Shown: positions 1 through 8,434 of the stretch, in pieces | Position numbering within the stretch: position 1 is the first letter of the stretch | How the letters are laid out: each line of letters begins with the position of its first letter | Assembly: GCA_963764205.1 (NCBI GenBank) | Contig: CAVXRN010000004.1 | Coordinates: 186,001 to 250,000 of the forward strand | DNA from: Chersky-840 sp963764205 | Lineage (GTDB): Bacteria > Actinomycetota > Acidimicrobiia > Acidimicrobiales > UBA8190 | Direction: 5' to 3' | DNA: 64,000 nucleotides | Translations under genes and position numbers: made by a program | The notes under the pieces: generated by a model | The model's database searches: none | What the model saw: the letters and a program-made list of their open reading frames with translations, nothing else | Told to the model about the DNA's origin: nothing

Positions 1-398
1 GGGAGCGATTCGATGGCCTTCTTCACTTCGTCGTCGGTGAAGTGGTCGAAAACCTCGTCCTCGGCTGACCGCCCCGCCCCGGAGGCCTGGAGGTCACCGA
101 TCCGGTGGTAGAGGTAGAGGTCCTCGACGTCCTCGACGTCGGCCTTCTCGGGACGTCGCTTGGCGGCGCGGTAGCTGTTGATGAAGGTGTTCGTCAGGAT
201 CTTGTAGAGCCACGCTCGGATGTTCGTCCCGTCCTCATACCGGTCGAAGGCGCGGTACGCCTTGAGAAACGTCTCTTGGACGAGGTCCTCGGCGTCGGCC
301 GGATTCCGGGTCATACGCAAGGCGGCGGTGTACAACGCCTGCATGTGCGGCATGGTGAGCTCTGTGAAACGACCCCGGTCGGCCATGCGTTGCACCAT
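1..398 (-). CDS. ECF-type RNA polymerase sigma factor (SigR/SigH-like), 3' part outside window
   Basis: The protein starts MVQRMADRGRFTEL and holds a sigma-70 region 2: residues of the type ALRMTRNPADAEDLVQETF followed by KAYRAFDRYEDGTNIRAWLY, the core-binding and -10 recognition segment. It then enters the linker (DEVFDHFTDDEVKKAIESLP), where the window ends before region 4. This wording is typical of the SigR/SigH/RpoE group of group IV sigma factors, which in actinobacteria often answer thiol-oxidative stress and are held by a zinc anti-sigma factor encoded next door. Any such anti-sigma gene would lie left of position 1. ATG at 396-398 is used; a second in-frame ATG lies at 384-386. Family assignment is strong, the stress signal is inference. 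Confidence 0.9.
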   Translation of the reverse strand, partial: MVQRMADRGRFTELTMPHMQALYTAALRMTRNPADAEDLVQETFLKAYRAFDRYEDGTNIRAWLYKILTNTFINSYRAAKRRPEKADVEDVEDLYLYHRIGDLQASGAGRSAEDEVFDHFTDDEVKKAIESL

Positions 399-458
399 AG
401 TCAGTGGGTGCCGCTGCCCCGGCGCGCCACACCGAAACCCCACCCGGGGTGCGTGAAC

Positions 459-932
459 TCAGGCGAGAGACGGGACCTCGGCGTGCGCCCAGCGCCGTTC
501 GGTGCGGGCGTCGATCGGATAGAGCCGGAACACGATCGACGCCAGGTGGAGCAGATCGCCGGCGGCGGTGACGAACCAACCCGACAAGCCCGAGTCCATG
601 GCGTCGCGCAATTCGAGCCACGTCTCCCGACTGATCGACCCGTCTTCCTCCGACAGCACGACGAGGCTGTCGATGCCGTCACGGATGAAGGGCCAACGCA
701 GATACCAGTCGGCGCGCGACACGAAACCACAGGCTTCGGCGTCCATCACGACCGCCCGGGGCCACACCTCGGTGATCCGTTCCACCGCCCGGCGATACGA
801 GAGCGTGCCGTACGTGTTGCGCGCCGCGGCCAGGTAGACGACGGCGGGCACGGTCTCGTGCGCTCGAGCCGTGGTCAAGTCCCGTGCGGCATGCGGATCG
901 TCCTGCGCGCCGAATCGAACCGTGACGCTCAT
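459..932 (-). CDS. conserved-looking hypothetical protein
   Basis: About 157 residues starting MSVTVRFGAQDD; an upstream ATG at 1010 would add 26 arginine-rich residues that look like non-coding extension. I do not recognise the family. The protein has no signal peptide or membrane segment and mixes helices and strands (VPAVVYLAAARNTYGT, AVERITEVWPRAVVMDAEACGF, GIDSLVVLSEEDGSI). Codon use is the third-position-GC-rich pattern of its neighbours, which supports coding. It lies in the same direction as the sigma factor, 60 bp upstream of it, so the two could be co-transcribed. No function is proposed. Confidence 0.55.
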   Translation of the reverse strand: MSVTVRFGAQDDPHAARDLTTARAHETVPAVVYLAAARNTYGTLSYRRAVERITEVWPRAVVMDAEACGFVSRADWYLRWPFIRDGIDSLVVLSEEDGSISRETWLELRDAMDSGLSGWFVTAAGDLLHLASIVFRLYPIDARTERRWAHAEVPSLA

Positions 933-1114
933 CGCGGACCCCCCATCCAGCGTGCCGTCCGCGCGCCCCGAGACGCAGAAGCGTCGGCGACGTGCCCCCT
1001 TGCGGTCCATGGTGCCGCCCCATCCTCACCACGCGACCAAATGACGCTCAACATGCGGACAACGCAAGGGCGCGGTGTCGCTCGATCAGTAGTCGAGACG
1101 TCGCGGTGCGGTCG

Positions 1115-2149
1115 TTAGGACGAGGGGTGCACGGGGGTGGAGATCAGCAGGGCGTCGATGGTGCCGTTGGCCGCGGCGCCGGCGGTGGCAAGGTGCGCCA
1201 ACCCGTAGACGTCCTCGATGGACCGCAGGATGCCGGCCGTGTCGACGGGACTCGCGTCCTGCACGGGATGGGCCCGCAGTGCATTGCTGATCACGATGGT
1301 GGGGATGTGCCCTCCTCCGCCACCGCTGATCCCACCGTTGGAGCTGTCGGACTCGTCCCATTCCACGATGATCTCCCCGTCGGCGCGGTACCAGGGGGTG
1401 GCCTGCACCTCGGGGATCAGACGCGCCAGGAAGGCGTCACCCTGCTCGACGCTGCCGTCGTGTTCGTCGTCGATGAGGTTGGGCGTGTACCAGACGAAGT
1501 CCGGAGGACCGGCCCCGTCGAGGTCGGGCAGCAGCGACGAGGCGTCCACCACCGTAATGGCGGTATGGGGGAAGTACTCCCACGGGACGTGGCGCACGGC
1601 GTACTCCCCGATACTGGCGGTGGGATCGGACGGGAGGTCCTCCGCGTACGCCTTGGCCGAGAATCCGGCCGCGACGAGCTGGTCCGCCACCGTGGGCACG
1701 TCGGGGAAGTTGTGGGCAGAGGGCGGGTTGTCGTCGGTGACTCGTTGGTTGGAGCCCGAGACGATGTCGAGGTAATTGGGGAGGCTCGGATGACCGAAGG
1801 CGTAGCTCTGGCTCGCCAGTCCGTAGTTCCGGGCCAGGCTGTTGGTGAAGGGCTGATCCGGCTGACCGATGACCTGTGCGAAGTCTTTGTTCTCCATCAT
1901 CACCACCATGACGTGGGGGACCGGTGCCGCCGGTGGCGACGACGTCGGTACGGGCGTCGTGGTCGGTACGACGACAGCCGTCGTCGGTGCGCTCGTTGCC
2001 GGCGAGGTGCTTCGGGCCGTACCGCAGGCGGATACGCCCAGAGCCAGGAGCACGAACGCCGCCCGCACAGGCCGCGTCCGGATGGGCCCGGGCCCGCGGC
2101 CCACGGTTCGCATCGACGGCCCACGCCTCGGTGTCGGGGGTCGAGTCAT
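1115..2149 (-). CDS. secreted phosphoesterase (phospholipase C/acid phosphatase family), lipoprotein
   Basis: The start at 2149 (MTRPPTPRRG) gives a basic N-terminus, a hydrophobic stretch AAFVLLALG and a lipobox ending VSAC, so the mature protein should be a lipid-anchored exported enzyme with a Thr/Pro-rich spacer. The catalytic domain begins at MVVMMENKDF, the metal-binding motif of the PF04185 phosphoesterases, followed by FGHPSLPNYLDIVSGSN; later motifs are EWDESDS and GGGGHIPTIVIS. Family members hydrolyse phosphomonoesters or phospholipids outside the cell; the substrate cannot be read from sequence. A longer ATG-start version would run into the ferredoxin gene and is rejected. Confidence 0.85.
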   Translation of the reverse strand: MTRPPTPRRGPSMRTVGRGPGPIRTRPVRAAFVLLALGVSACGTARSTSPATSAPTTAVVVPTTTPVPTSSPPAAPVPHVMVVMMENKDFAQVIGQPDQPFTNSLARNYGLASQSYAFGHPSLPNYLDIVSGSNQRVTDDNPPSAHNFPDVPTVADQLVAAGFSAKAYAEDLPSDPTASIGEYAVRHVPWEYFPHTAITVVDASSLLPDLDGAGPPDFVWYTPNLIDDEHDGSVEQGDAFLARLIPEVQATPWYRADGEIIVEWDESDSSNGGISGGGGGHIPTIVISNALRAHPVQDASPVDTAGILRSIEDVYGLAHLATAGAAANGTIDALLISTPVHPSS

Positions 2150-2208
2150 CGACGCATTCCACCACGACCGCACCCCGGAGAACCGGCTCACGGCTCGATA
2201 AGGCGGAC

Positions 2209-2436
2209 TCACCGCTTGGCGTCGGTGCCCGCGGAGATCTTCTCGATGAACAGGGCGCGCCGAGGACAATCCCGCACCGCCCGCTGGGCCAACTCGAACA
2301 GGCGGGGCGGAATGGCGCCGTCGCCGAGGACGGGGTATCCCCACTCGTCGCGCACGATGATCTCGGGCACGAGCTCGGCGCAGTAGCCGAAGGCGTCACA
2401 CGCCACGGGATTCACCCGCAGGCGGTAGCGAGTCAT
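2209..2436 (-). CDS. small single-cluster ferredoxin (3Fe-4S/4Fe-4S type)
   Basis: A 75-residue acidic protein (MTRYRLRVNPVACDAFGYC) with the C-x5-C spacing followed much later by a CP motif (DCPRRALF), the pattern of actinobacterial one-cluster ferredoxins that often serve P450s. Only three cysteines are in cluster positions (C-x5-C plus CP), which favours a 3Fe-4S cluster. It starts 22 bp after the NuoF-like gene and is the last gene of the redox operon, so it probably passes electrons to or from that flavoprotein instead of a P450, none of which is present here. ATG at 2448 is an alternative start. Confidence 0.85.
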   Translation of the reverse strand: MTRYRLRVNPVACDAFGYCAELVPEIIVRDEWGYPVLGDGAIPPRLFELAQRAVRDCPRRALFIEKISAGTDAKR

Positions 2437-2457
2437 GGCGACAGGCACGATCGCACG

Positions 2458-3777
2458 TCAGCGCCGGCGGCCCACGGCGGCCGCCGCCGATGGTGCCACC
2501 GGCAGGACCGCCCGGCGGTTCCACCCCGCGCAGGGTCGATGCCGGGCGTGCTCAGTGAAGTCACGGGCGAACACCTCCAACGCACTTCGGACGAAGCGCA
2601 CGACACCGTCGGGGTGGCCACACGCGCCCCGTCCCTCCACCATGCCGAGGCGATGGTGCAACCGGTCCAGCGTGTGCGAGTCGTTCTCACCCCGCGCTAG
2701 TTGCACGAGGTCGTGGGCCACGGCGTGGAGGCCGAAGACGCACGGGCCACATTGGCCGGCGCTCTCGTTGGCCATGTAGGTCGCGACCCGAGCCGTCTCT
2801 GCGACACCGCACGATGAGGCCGGGATGGCGGCGACGATCCCGGCGCCCATGCTGCTTCCCACCGCTCGCAGCGGTCCGGGTGCGTAGGGGGTGTTGAGCA
2901 GACCGGATCGAAGCCACGTCCCGCCGTAGCCCCCGACCACCACCGCACCGACAGGGGCTACCAGTTCGGCTCGCTCGAGAATCGTCGCTACCGGCGTCCC
3001 GATCTCGACCTCACACACGCCGGGTTTGGCGACCGGCCCCGACACCGTGACGAGGCACGTACCGGGCGCGTCGGGGTGGCCCACGCAGCGAAACCATTCC
3101 GGGCCGTGCCGCGCGATGAGGGCCACGTGCGCGAGGGTCTCCGCGCTGTGGACCAGGACAGGTCTGCGTTTGATCGTCAGAGGGGTTCCCTTGGTGGCTC
3201 GGAACTGGGGATGGGCAGGCTTCCCGGCCAGCCAGGCCACGAGGGCCGACTCCTCACCGGTGATGTATCGGCCCGGTGGCTGGAACACGTTGACCGGAAG
3301 ATGGCCCAGGCCGGCCCCGGACCTTTCCGCCAAGGCGGACCGGACCGCATCGCCGGTGTCTTGGCGGTCGTCGGCCACGCATAGCGCGATCTCCCGAGAC
3401 CCGATGGCCGCCGCCACGATGTCTGCTCCATCGAGCACCAGATGCGGCGCGCCCGAGAGGAGCGCCCGGTCCTTCTGGCTGGCGGGCTCGCCCTCCATGG
3501 CGTTCACGACCAGCAGAGGGTGCCTGTGCCCCGAGCGCGCCACCTGGAGTTTGCGCGCCGTAGGGAACCCCCCACCGCCGCGTCCGGTCAACCCCGCCGC
3601 CGACACCGCCTCGACCAGTCGATCTCCCCACGCCCCGTCGGCTCGGCGCGGGAGGGGAAGGGGGCCGTGGATGGCCAGGTGGCTCGCGATGTCGGCCCGG
3701 CCCGTCTCGTGCCAGGCGGCCAGCACCCGTGAGGCGCGTGAGCGCCCCGGGGCCACCGACGGCTCAGTTGCCGTCAT
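2458..3777 (-). CDS. NuoF-like (51-kDa complex I subunit family) NADH/FMN/Fe-S flavoprotein
   Basis: The glycine-rich segment GLTGRGGGGFPTARK and NAMEGEPASQKDRAL match the FMN/NADH-binding fold of NuoF. An SLBB-type region (AKPGVCEVEIGTP) follows, then the iron-sulfur region ESAGQCGPCVFG with a distant GACGHPDG cysteine. At about 439 residues it is NuoF-sized, but it stands alone: no NuoE or NuoG gene is near. The start at 3777 overlaps the preceding membrane gene by 14 bp, implying coupled translation. It probably takes electrons from NADH (or gives them to NAD) and exchanges them with the ferredoxin encoded next. The direction of flow is inference. Confidence 0.85.
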   Translation of the reverse strand: MTATEPSVAPGRSRASRVLAAWHETGRADIASHLAIHGPLPLPRRADGAWGDRLVEAVSAAGLTGRGGGGFPTARKLQVARSGHRHPLLVVNAMEGEPASQKDRALLSGAPHLVLDGADIVAAAIGSREIALCVADDRQDTGDAVRSALAERSGAGLGHLPVNVFQPPGRYITGEESALVAWLAGKPAHPQFRATKGTPLTIKRRPVLVHSAETLAHVALIARHGPEWFRCVGHPDAPGTCLVTVSGPVAKPGVCEVEIGTPVATILERAELVAPVGAVVVGGYGGTWLRSGLLNTPYAPGPLRAVGSSMGAGIVAAIPASSCGVAETARVATYMANESAGQCGPCVFGLHAVAHDLVQLARGENDSHTLDRLHHRLGMVEGRGACGHPDGVVRFVRSALEVFARDFTEHARHRPCAGWNRRAVLPVAPSAAAAVGRRR

Positions 3778-4912
3778 CGGAGCCCCCTCCGCCACTCGAA
3801 CCGGCGACCGACGCCAGATCGCCGGTGACCGCGGTTCCCGACTGTGCCACGTCCAAGCGGAGGTTCAGGTGGCCCCCGCTGTCGTCGGTCAGAGAAAGCA
3901 GTATTCGAGATCCCTCGAGGCCGCTGATCTCGCCGTGGTACCGGGTGGGGTCGCCTGGGGGACCGAAGCTCGCCTGGCTCTGGTGCATGGCCACCCCCCC
4001 GGCCCCGTCGGGGGTCCCGACGATCACGACGTCGACGACGGCGACGAGCGCGCCCGAGGTCTCGGCCTTGATCTCGATGCGAACCGACGCAGCGCCGGCG
4101 CTGCGCTGGGTGATTGTTCCCTGGAACGTTGCGCGGTACGGAGGGGCGGGCAGGTTCGTTGTTGTCGGCCCGGACACTGACGGCGAGGTCACAGAGGACG
4201 GGCCCGACGCAGGCCCGGCGGCGGCGGTCTTCTCGGAGTGGGCCAGCAATGCCGCCGGTGTGCCGGCGCGAACCGCCCAGCCGGGACGAAGAGGGCCGGT
4301 TGCCGTCCACGCGACCAGGACGATCAGGGCACTCACACTCGTCAATCCGGCCGCCACCCGGACTCCGGCCCGGGCGGGCCAACCGGCGACGAGGCGCCAC
4401 CCGACGGCGCCGAGCACCGCGGCGACACAAGCGACGACGAGCGCCATGACCCAGCCCAGGTGCGGGTCGGTCCCGGTCCCGAGCCCGTGGAACACCGCCA
4501 GGGGCCAGCTTGCGTAGGCGAGCCAATGCAGGGCTCGCCACGAACCTGGCCTGATCCTCTGGCGCAACAGGCTCGAGATCGTCACCGCGAGAAGGAGGTC
4601 GACTGCGACGGTGCCGAGCCCCAGCCACAGCCGTCTATAGGGCGAGGTGAAGGGGACCACCGCCGACACCCACCCGATGGGAGCGAACGAATCGGACACT
4701 GTGGTGATGACGTGCAGGGCGACAAAGACCACGGCCAGAAGGGAGATGCGCCGATGCAGATCTTGGAAGGTGAAGCGGGGCCAGGCCCGGGTCCTGAACC
4801 GTACCGACGTGAGCACGCCGATGACGACGCTCGCCGTCAACAGGACGAGCGCGACGAGGCCCGTCGCGCGCGTCGTGTACCACAACAGCTGTGACGTCGT
4901 GGCCGCCGTCAT
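3764..4912 (-). CDS. ferric-reductase-like heme b membrane protein with periplasmic C-terminal domain
   Basis: Start ATG at 4910-4912 overlaps the apbE stop (ATGA). Six hydrophobic helices are visible in residues 1-210. Two histidine pairs expected to hold stacked hemes b are present: HRRISLLAVVFVALH and HWLAYASWPLAVFHGLG, as in the ferric reductase transmembrane (FRD) fold. After the last helix a Thr/Ser/Pro linker leads to a roughly 120-residue beta-rich tail that should face outside. There is no FAD/NADPH-binding half, so electrons must come from partner proteins. The operon supplies candidates: the NuoF-like protein and ferredoxin inside, and a flavinylated acceptor outside. Confidence 0.85.
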   Translation of the reverse strand: MTAATTSQLLWYTTRATGLVALVLLTASVVIGVLTSVRFRTRAWPRFTFQDLHRRISLLAVVFVALHVITTVSDSFAPIGWVSAVVPFTSPYRRLWLGLGTVAVDLLLAVTISSLLRQRIRPGSWRALHWLAYASWPLAVFHGLGTGTDPHLGWVMALVVACVAAVLGAVGWRLVAGWPARAGVRVAAGLTSVSALIVLVAWTATGPLRPGWAVRAGTPAALLAHSEKTAAAGPASGPSSVTSPSVSGPTTTNLPAPPYRATFQGTITQRSAGAASVRIEIKAETSGALVAVVDVVIVGTPDGAGGVAMHQSQASFGPPGDPTRYHGEISGLEGSRILLSLTDDSGGHLNLRLDVAQSGTAVTGDLASVAGSSGGGGSDDGN

Positions 4913-5895
4913 GGCCCTGTGATCGCCGCGCTCGTCGGTGGTGCGAACGCGCTCGCCTCGACGGGCCATCGCGCTGCGGTCACCACCGCCCCGTCATGGC
5001 GCACCAGGCGCGCGGGCAGACCCAGAGCCTCGAGCCGGGCGGGGGCGCTCTCACCCCACACGACGGCAGCGGTGCTCATGGTGTTGGCGTCGACGCAGCT
5101 GGCGGCGGCCACGGTCACCAGGCGCCAATAGGCGCTGGCACAGTCGCCGGTACGAGGATCCACGATGTGATGGAGCCGCCGGCCACCGCGGCGCCAGGCA
5201 CGAACGGAAGTGCTGGAGCTGGCTAGGCCGCCAGACGACACCGCCACCACCGGGCCGGCCCCGAACGGCCCACTGGAATCCAACGCAATACCGACGGGCC
5301 ACCCGCGGTGCGGCGTCGGGCCCGACACCGAGATGTCGCCTCCGACGCACACCAGGGCGCCGCAGTGCAGCTCCGAGGCGATGGCGCGTGCGGCGCGGTC
5401 GGTCACGAGCGCTTTGGCCGACGCGCCCAGGTCGAGACGGACTCCGAACGGCACGGACACCGAGCGCGAGGCATCGTCGAGCCCGATGCGCCACCATCCC
5501 GGTGCCGGGACCGGACGGGCCGCGAGGGCTGAGCCGAGAGCCGGCACCTGGGCGAAGTCGCGGTCGTAGCCCAAGGCTTCGACCGCGTGCCCGACGGTAG
5601 GGTCGACCGCTCCTTCCGATCGCGCCGCGACGGCACAGGCCACCGAGACCGCCTCGAACAGCGCTTCGCTCACCGCGACCGGCCGACCGTCGCCGTAGAG
5701 CTTCCAGATCTCTGCGTCGGGCCGGAAGCGGCTACAGGCTCGGTCGATGGCATCCAGCTCATCGCGCAAGACACGCTCGGCCTGCCTGAGGGACTCACGA
5801 CGAGTCACCGCCAAGGTGACCGTGGTGCCCAGGGCGCGGAAGTGGGCGACCGCAGCCGTGCGGTCGACGGCGGTCGCTAGCGGCGCGCCGTCCAT
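4909..5895 (-). CDS. apbE: FAD:protein FMN transferase
   Basis: About 328 residues in the usual ApbE range. Visible motifs are ALGTTVTLAV at the start, SEGAVDPTVG, RLDLGASAKALVTDRA (the helix that contacts FAD), CVGGDISVSG and a C-terminal HIVDPRTGDCAS with DANTMSTAAVV, the Mg-binding region. ApbE moves FMN from FAD onto a Thr or Ser of extracytoplasmic redox proteins. Many family members are lipoproteins; this one has no obvious signal peptide from the chosen ATG at 5895, and upstream in-frame starts only add arginine-rich sequence. The gene is the second of the redox operon and overlaps the FRD gene by 4 bp. Confidence 0.9.
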   Translation of the reverse strand: MDGAPLATAVDRTAAVAHFRALGTTVTLAVTRRESLRQAERVLRDELDAIDRACSRFRPDAEIWKLYGDGRPVAVSEALFEAVSVACAVAARSEGAVDPTVGHAVEALGYDRDFAQVPALGSALAARPVPAPGWWRIGLDDASRSVSVPFGVRLDLGASAKALVTDRAARAIASELHCGALVCVGGDISVSGPTPHRGWPVGIALDSSGPFGAGPVVAVSSGGLASSSTSVRAWRRGGRRLHHIVDPRTGDCASAYWRLVTVAAASCVDANTMSTAAVVWGESAPARLEALGLPARLVRHDGAVVTAARWPVEASAFAPPTSAAITGP

Positions 5896-5896
5896 G

Positions 5897-6256
5897 TCAC
5901 CACCCGGTACCGCCCGACACCGCCACGGGAGCGCGCTGGGTCGGATTCGGAACCGGGGGCGGCAGCGGGCCTGCGCCCGTGTTGCCGGTGTTGGAGGGGC
6001 CCGTCGAGGTGGCACCTCCCGAGCTCGACGGCCCGGACGCGGTCGAGGTCGGCGGCGAGGTCGACGGGGTCACGACACTGTTGGGGGGCGGCGTGACACC
6101 GGCGGCGCGTCCGGGGATCTCATGGGAGACGACCCCGACGATCACGGCAACGGCGGCGAGCGATCCCGCCACGATCCACCGGAACACGCGGCGAACGCGC
6201 GCGAAGACCTCGCTGCGCTGTGCTTCGATCTGGGCGTGTTGCCACGGTGTCGCCAC
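5897..6256 (-). CDS. small membrane-anchored Ser/Thr/Pro-rich protein of the redox operon
   Basis: 119 residues: a cytoplasmic basic helix (QRSEVFARVRRVFRW), one membrane helix (IVAGSLAAVAVIVGVV) and an outside tail of about 70 residues made mostly of Ser, Thr, Pro and Gly. It matches no family I know and lacks a folded FMN-binding domain. The tail includes SSSGGATSTG, which loosely recalls the SGAT core of ApbE flavinylation sites but without the surrounding domain, so this may be chance. It ends 1 bp before apbE and is probably the first gene of the operon. Confidence 0.7.
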   Translation of the reverse strand: MATPWQHAQIEAQRSEVFARVRRVFRWIVAGSLAAVAVIVGVVSHEIPGRAAGVTPPPNSVVTPSTSPPTSTASGPSSSGGATSTGPSNTGNTGAGPLPPPVPNPTQRAPVAVSGGTGW

Positions 6257-6413
6257 GATGCATCACCTCACTCTCCATGGTGGGGTGCCGAGCATGACCG
6301 GAGCATGAAGATCGCTCCCCCAGCCCACCCCATGGGATCACCCACGGCTTATCGCCTGGAACTTGGCGCAAGCTGTGAAGACGCCCTCGGGCGCACCCGC
6401 CTCGATCGGTGCT

Positions 6414-7652
6414 TCAGGGGGTACGAACCGACATGGTGATGAAGTCTCTCGACCACCAGGGCTCGAAGTACCGGCCCGACCCGCCCGCCATCGTCGACAG
6501 GAGCTCTGTGCCGTTGGCGGCGGCCGCGGCACCATTCGCCGTGGTCGGGACATACGTCGAGAAATTGACCCAGTCGGTGTTGATGTCGAGCTCCATGGCC
6601 CGGACGGCCCCGGCGCGCACGAGCACATCGGCCAGATCGGTGATGTTGAGATCGGGCCCCGCCACATAGACCAGGGCGCCATCGGCGGTCACGCCGACTC
6701 CCGATCGCCACACATAGACCTGGTTCCCCAAGGTGAAACCCCACCGGGTGGTGTCACTGGCGTTCAACCCAGGGACGGCTTTCCCGTTGTCCACCAACAG
6801 GTCGAGGTTCTGTCGCACCGACGTCACGTTGGGCGCCATGGTGACATCCCGGCCCCATTGGCCCACCGTCGCTGACCCGTCGGTGTAGACGACGAAGGAG
6901 GCCGCTCCGGCGCGCAGCGGAAGCACGGTCTGTCCCTGCGTGTAGTACCCACCCTGGGCGTTGGACATCAAGAAGCCGGCGTTGAACGCGCTCACCAGTG
7001 TCGTCGCCGCCCGTGGCGATACCGGCGCGGTGTCGTGCCACGGGCCTCCACCGGGGATGGTGCTCCCCGAGTACAGCGTGGCCGACAACAGCTTGGTGTC
7101 CATCCAGGCCACCCCCGCCACCACGCTCGTGTGCACGGCGTCGGGTCGGAGAAAGGCCTCGTACACCGCAGGCAGCCCATGGACACGTCGGCCCACCGCG
7201 TGCCATTGGCCCTCACCGGCGACGGGGGGGCTGGCGATCGGCACGATGGGAGCCGGCAGCGCCAGATGGGCCGGAGGGGGGCCCAACGACGGTGCGGAGG
7301 CACGTCGTGCCGCCACACCGGGCAGGGGAATCGCCCCGTTGGCGGGTTTCCCGCCCACCGGTGGAGCGTGATGGGAGTACCAGGTGTTCTCCGCCCAATT
7401 GACGAACGACGCACCACCGTGACCTCGGAGCCATTCGGCCAACCGCGCCGGGACGGCGCTCCCCATGCCAGGATCGTTGAGCGCGGAGCCGAGCGACCAC
7501 CACACCGGGGTAAGCAGAGTCGCCACGACGAGCGCAACACTGAGAACCCTGTGCCTGCGTACCCAGCGCCGACGTCGCGAGGAGACGGGCGAATTGGCAG
7601 AAGCGGTGGCCGGTCGCCGGGGTGAGACGACGGTCTGCGACATCGATGTCAC
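6414..7652 (-). CDS. exported phosphodiester glycosidase-family protein
   Basis: 412 residues with an arginine-rich N-terminus and one membrane helix (VLSVALVVATLLTPVWW, about residues 37-53), so anchored and facing outside. The C-terminal half fits the phosphodiester glycosidase domain (NAGPA/DUF2233): VSAFNAGFLM, NLDLLVDNGKAVPG, WRSGVGVTADGALVYVAG and AMELDINTDWVNF. Relatives remove sugar caps from phosphodiesters or act in exopolysaccharide turnover; the substrate here is unknown. It is transcribed away from the two-component system at 7766, with 113 bp between the two starts. Confidence 0.75.
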   Translation of the reverse strand: MTSMSQTVVSPRRPATASANSPVSSRRRRWVRRHRVLSVALVVATLLTPVWWSLGSALNDPGMGSAVPARLAEWLRGHGGASFVNWAENTWYSHHAPPVGGKPANGAIPLPGVAARRASAPSLGPPPAHLALPAPIVPIASPPVAGEGQWHAVGRRVHGLPAVYEAFLRPDAVHTSVVAGVAWMDTKLLSATLYSGSTIPGGGPWHDTAPVSPRAATTLVSAFNAGFLMSNAQGGYYTQGQTVLPLRAGAASFVVYTDGSATVGQWGRDVTMAPNVTSVRQNLDLLVDNGKAVPGLNASDTTRWGFTLGNQVYVWRSGVGVTADGALVYVAGPDLNITDLADVLVRAGAVRAMELDINTDWVNFSTYVPTTANGAAAAANGTELLSTMAGGSGRYFEPWWSRDFITMSVRTP

Positions 7653-7716
7653 CGTACGGACCTGCTCCTTACGGTGGCGTGAAGTCGCCCTCGTTCAGCC
7701 GAACCTGTCGAAATCG

Positions 7717-7729
7717 TGAAGACTCTTCA
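7717..7729. promoter_or_regulatory. short inverted repeat in divergent promoter region
   Basis: TGAAGA-C-TCTTCA is a perfect 6-bp inverted repeat 37 bp before the response-regulator start and 65 bp from the divergent glycosidase start. Another GTGAAG occurs about 40 bp away. It could be an operator for the adjacent OmpR-type regulator, which usually binds short direct or inverted repeats. This is inference from position and symmetry only. Confidence 0.3.
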
Positions 7730-7765
7730 TGTGGGCTTCAGGGTGTCTCGGCTAGACCGCTAGTC

Positions 7766-8434
7766 GTGCGAGTACTCGTGGCGGAGGATGACAACGGCCT
7801 TCGATCAGTCCTGGAGCGAGGACTGCGGGAAAACGGGTATGTCGTCGACGCCGTCGCCGACGGGGAGTGGGCACTGCGCTTCTTGCGCACGTACGACTAC
7901 GAGGTAGCGGTCCTCGACTGGCGGATGCCGGCGGTCTCGGGCCTCGACGTCGTACGGCAACTCCGCCGAAGCGGGTCACAGCTCCCTGTCCTCATGCTGA
8001 CGGCACGGGACGCACCGCACGACCGGGTCGCCGGGCTCGATGAGGGAGCCGACGACTATCTGGTCAAGCCGTTCGATTTTTCCGAGTTGCTGGCCCGCAT
8101 CAGGGCGTTACAACGACGATCGCCGACCTTGCAGTCACCCCACCTTTCCGTCGGGGATGTCGAATTGGACCCCGCCAACCGCGAGGTCCTCGTCGCGGGA
8201 CGGAACCTCGGGCTGACGAGCACCGAGTTCTCGATCCTCGAGATCCTCATGCGCCGGTCACCGTCGGTGGTGCAACGGCGGGCCGTGGCACTCCACGTCT
8301 GGGCCGAGGAGGCGGACGCCCTTGGGTCGAACACCATCGACGTCCACATGGCCCGGTTGCGGGGCAAGCTCAGCTCCGGGCGGGCCAGGATCGAAACGGT
8401 CCGGGGTGTCGGGTTCAGGATCGTGCCGACGTGA
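7766..8434 (+). CDS. OmpR/PhoB-family response regulator
   Basis: 222 residues from a GTG start. The receiver domain shows VLVAEDDNG at the N-terminus, phosphorylatable Asp51 in VAVLDWRMP, LMLTARD and the switch lysine in DYLVKPFDF. The winged-helix DNA-binding domain follows (LTSTEFSILEILM ... GSNTIDVHMARLRGKL ... VRGVGFRIV). It overlaps the sensor kinase by 4 bp, so kinase and regulator form one operon. Starts upstream in the same frame would add about 48 residues without homology, so the GTG placing MRVLVAEDD first is preferred. Target genes are unknown; the divergent glycosidase gene is a candidate. Confidence 0.93.
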   Translation: MRVLVAEDDNGLRSVLERGLRENGYVVDAVADGEWALRFLRTYDYEVAVLDWRMPAVSGLDVVRQLRRSGSQLPVLMLTARDAPHDRVAGLDEGADDYLVKPFDFSELLARIRALQRRSPTLQSPHLSVGDVELDPANREVLVAGRNLGLTSTEFSILEILMRRSPSVVQRRAVALHVWAEEADALGSNTIDVHMARLRGKLSSGRARIETVRGVGFRIVPT

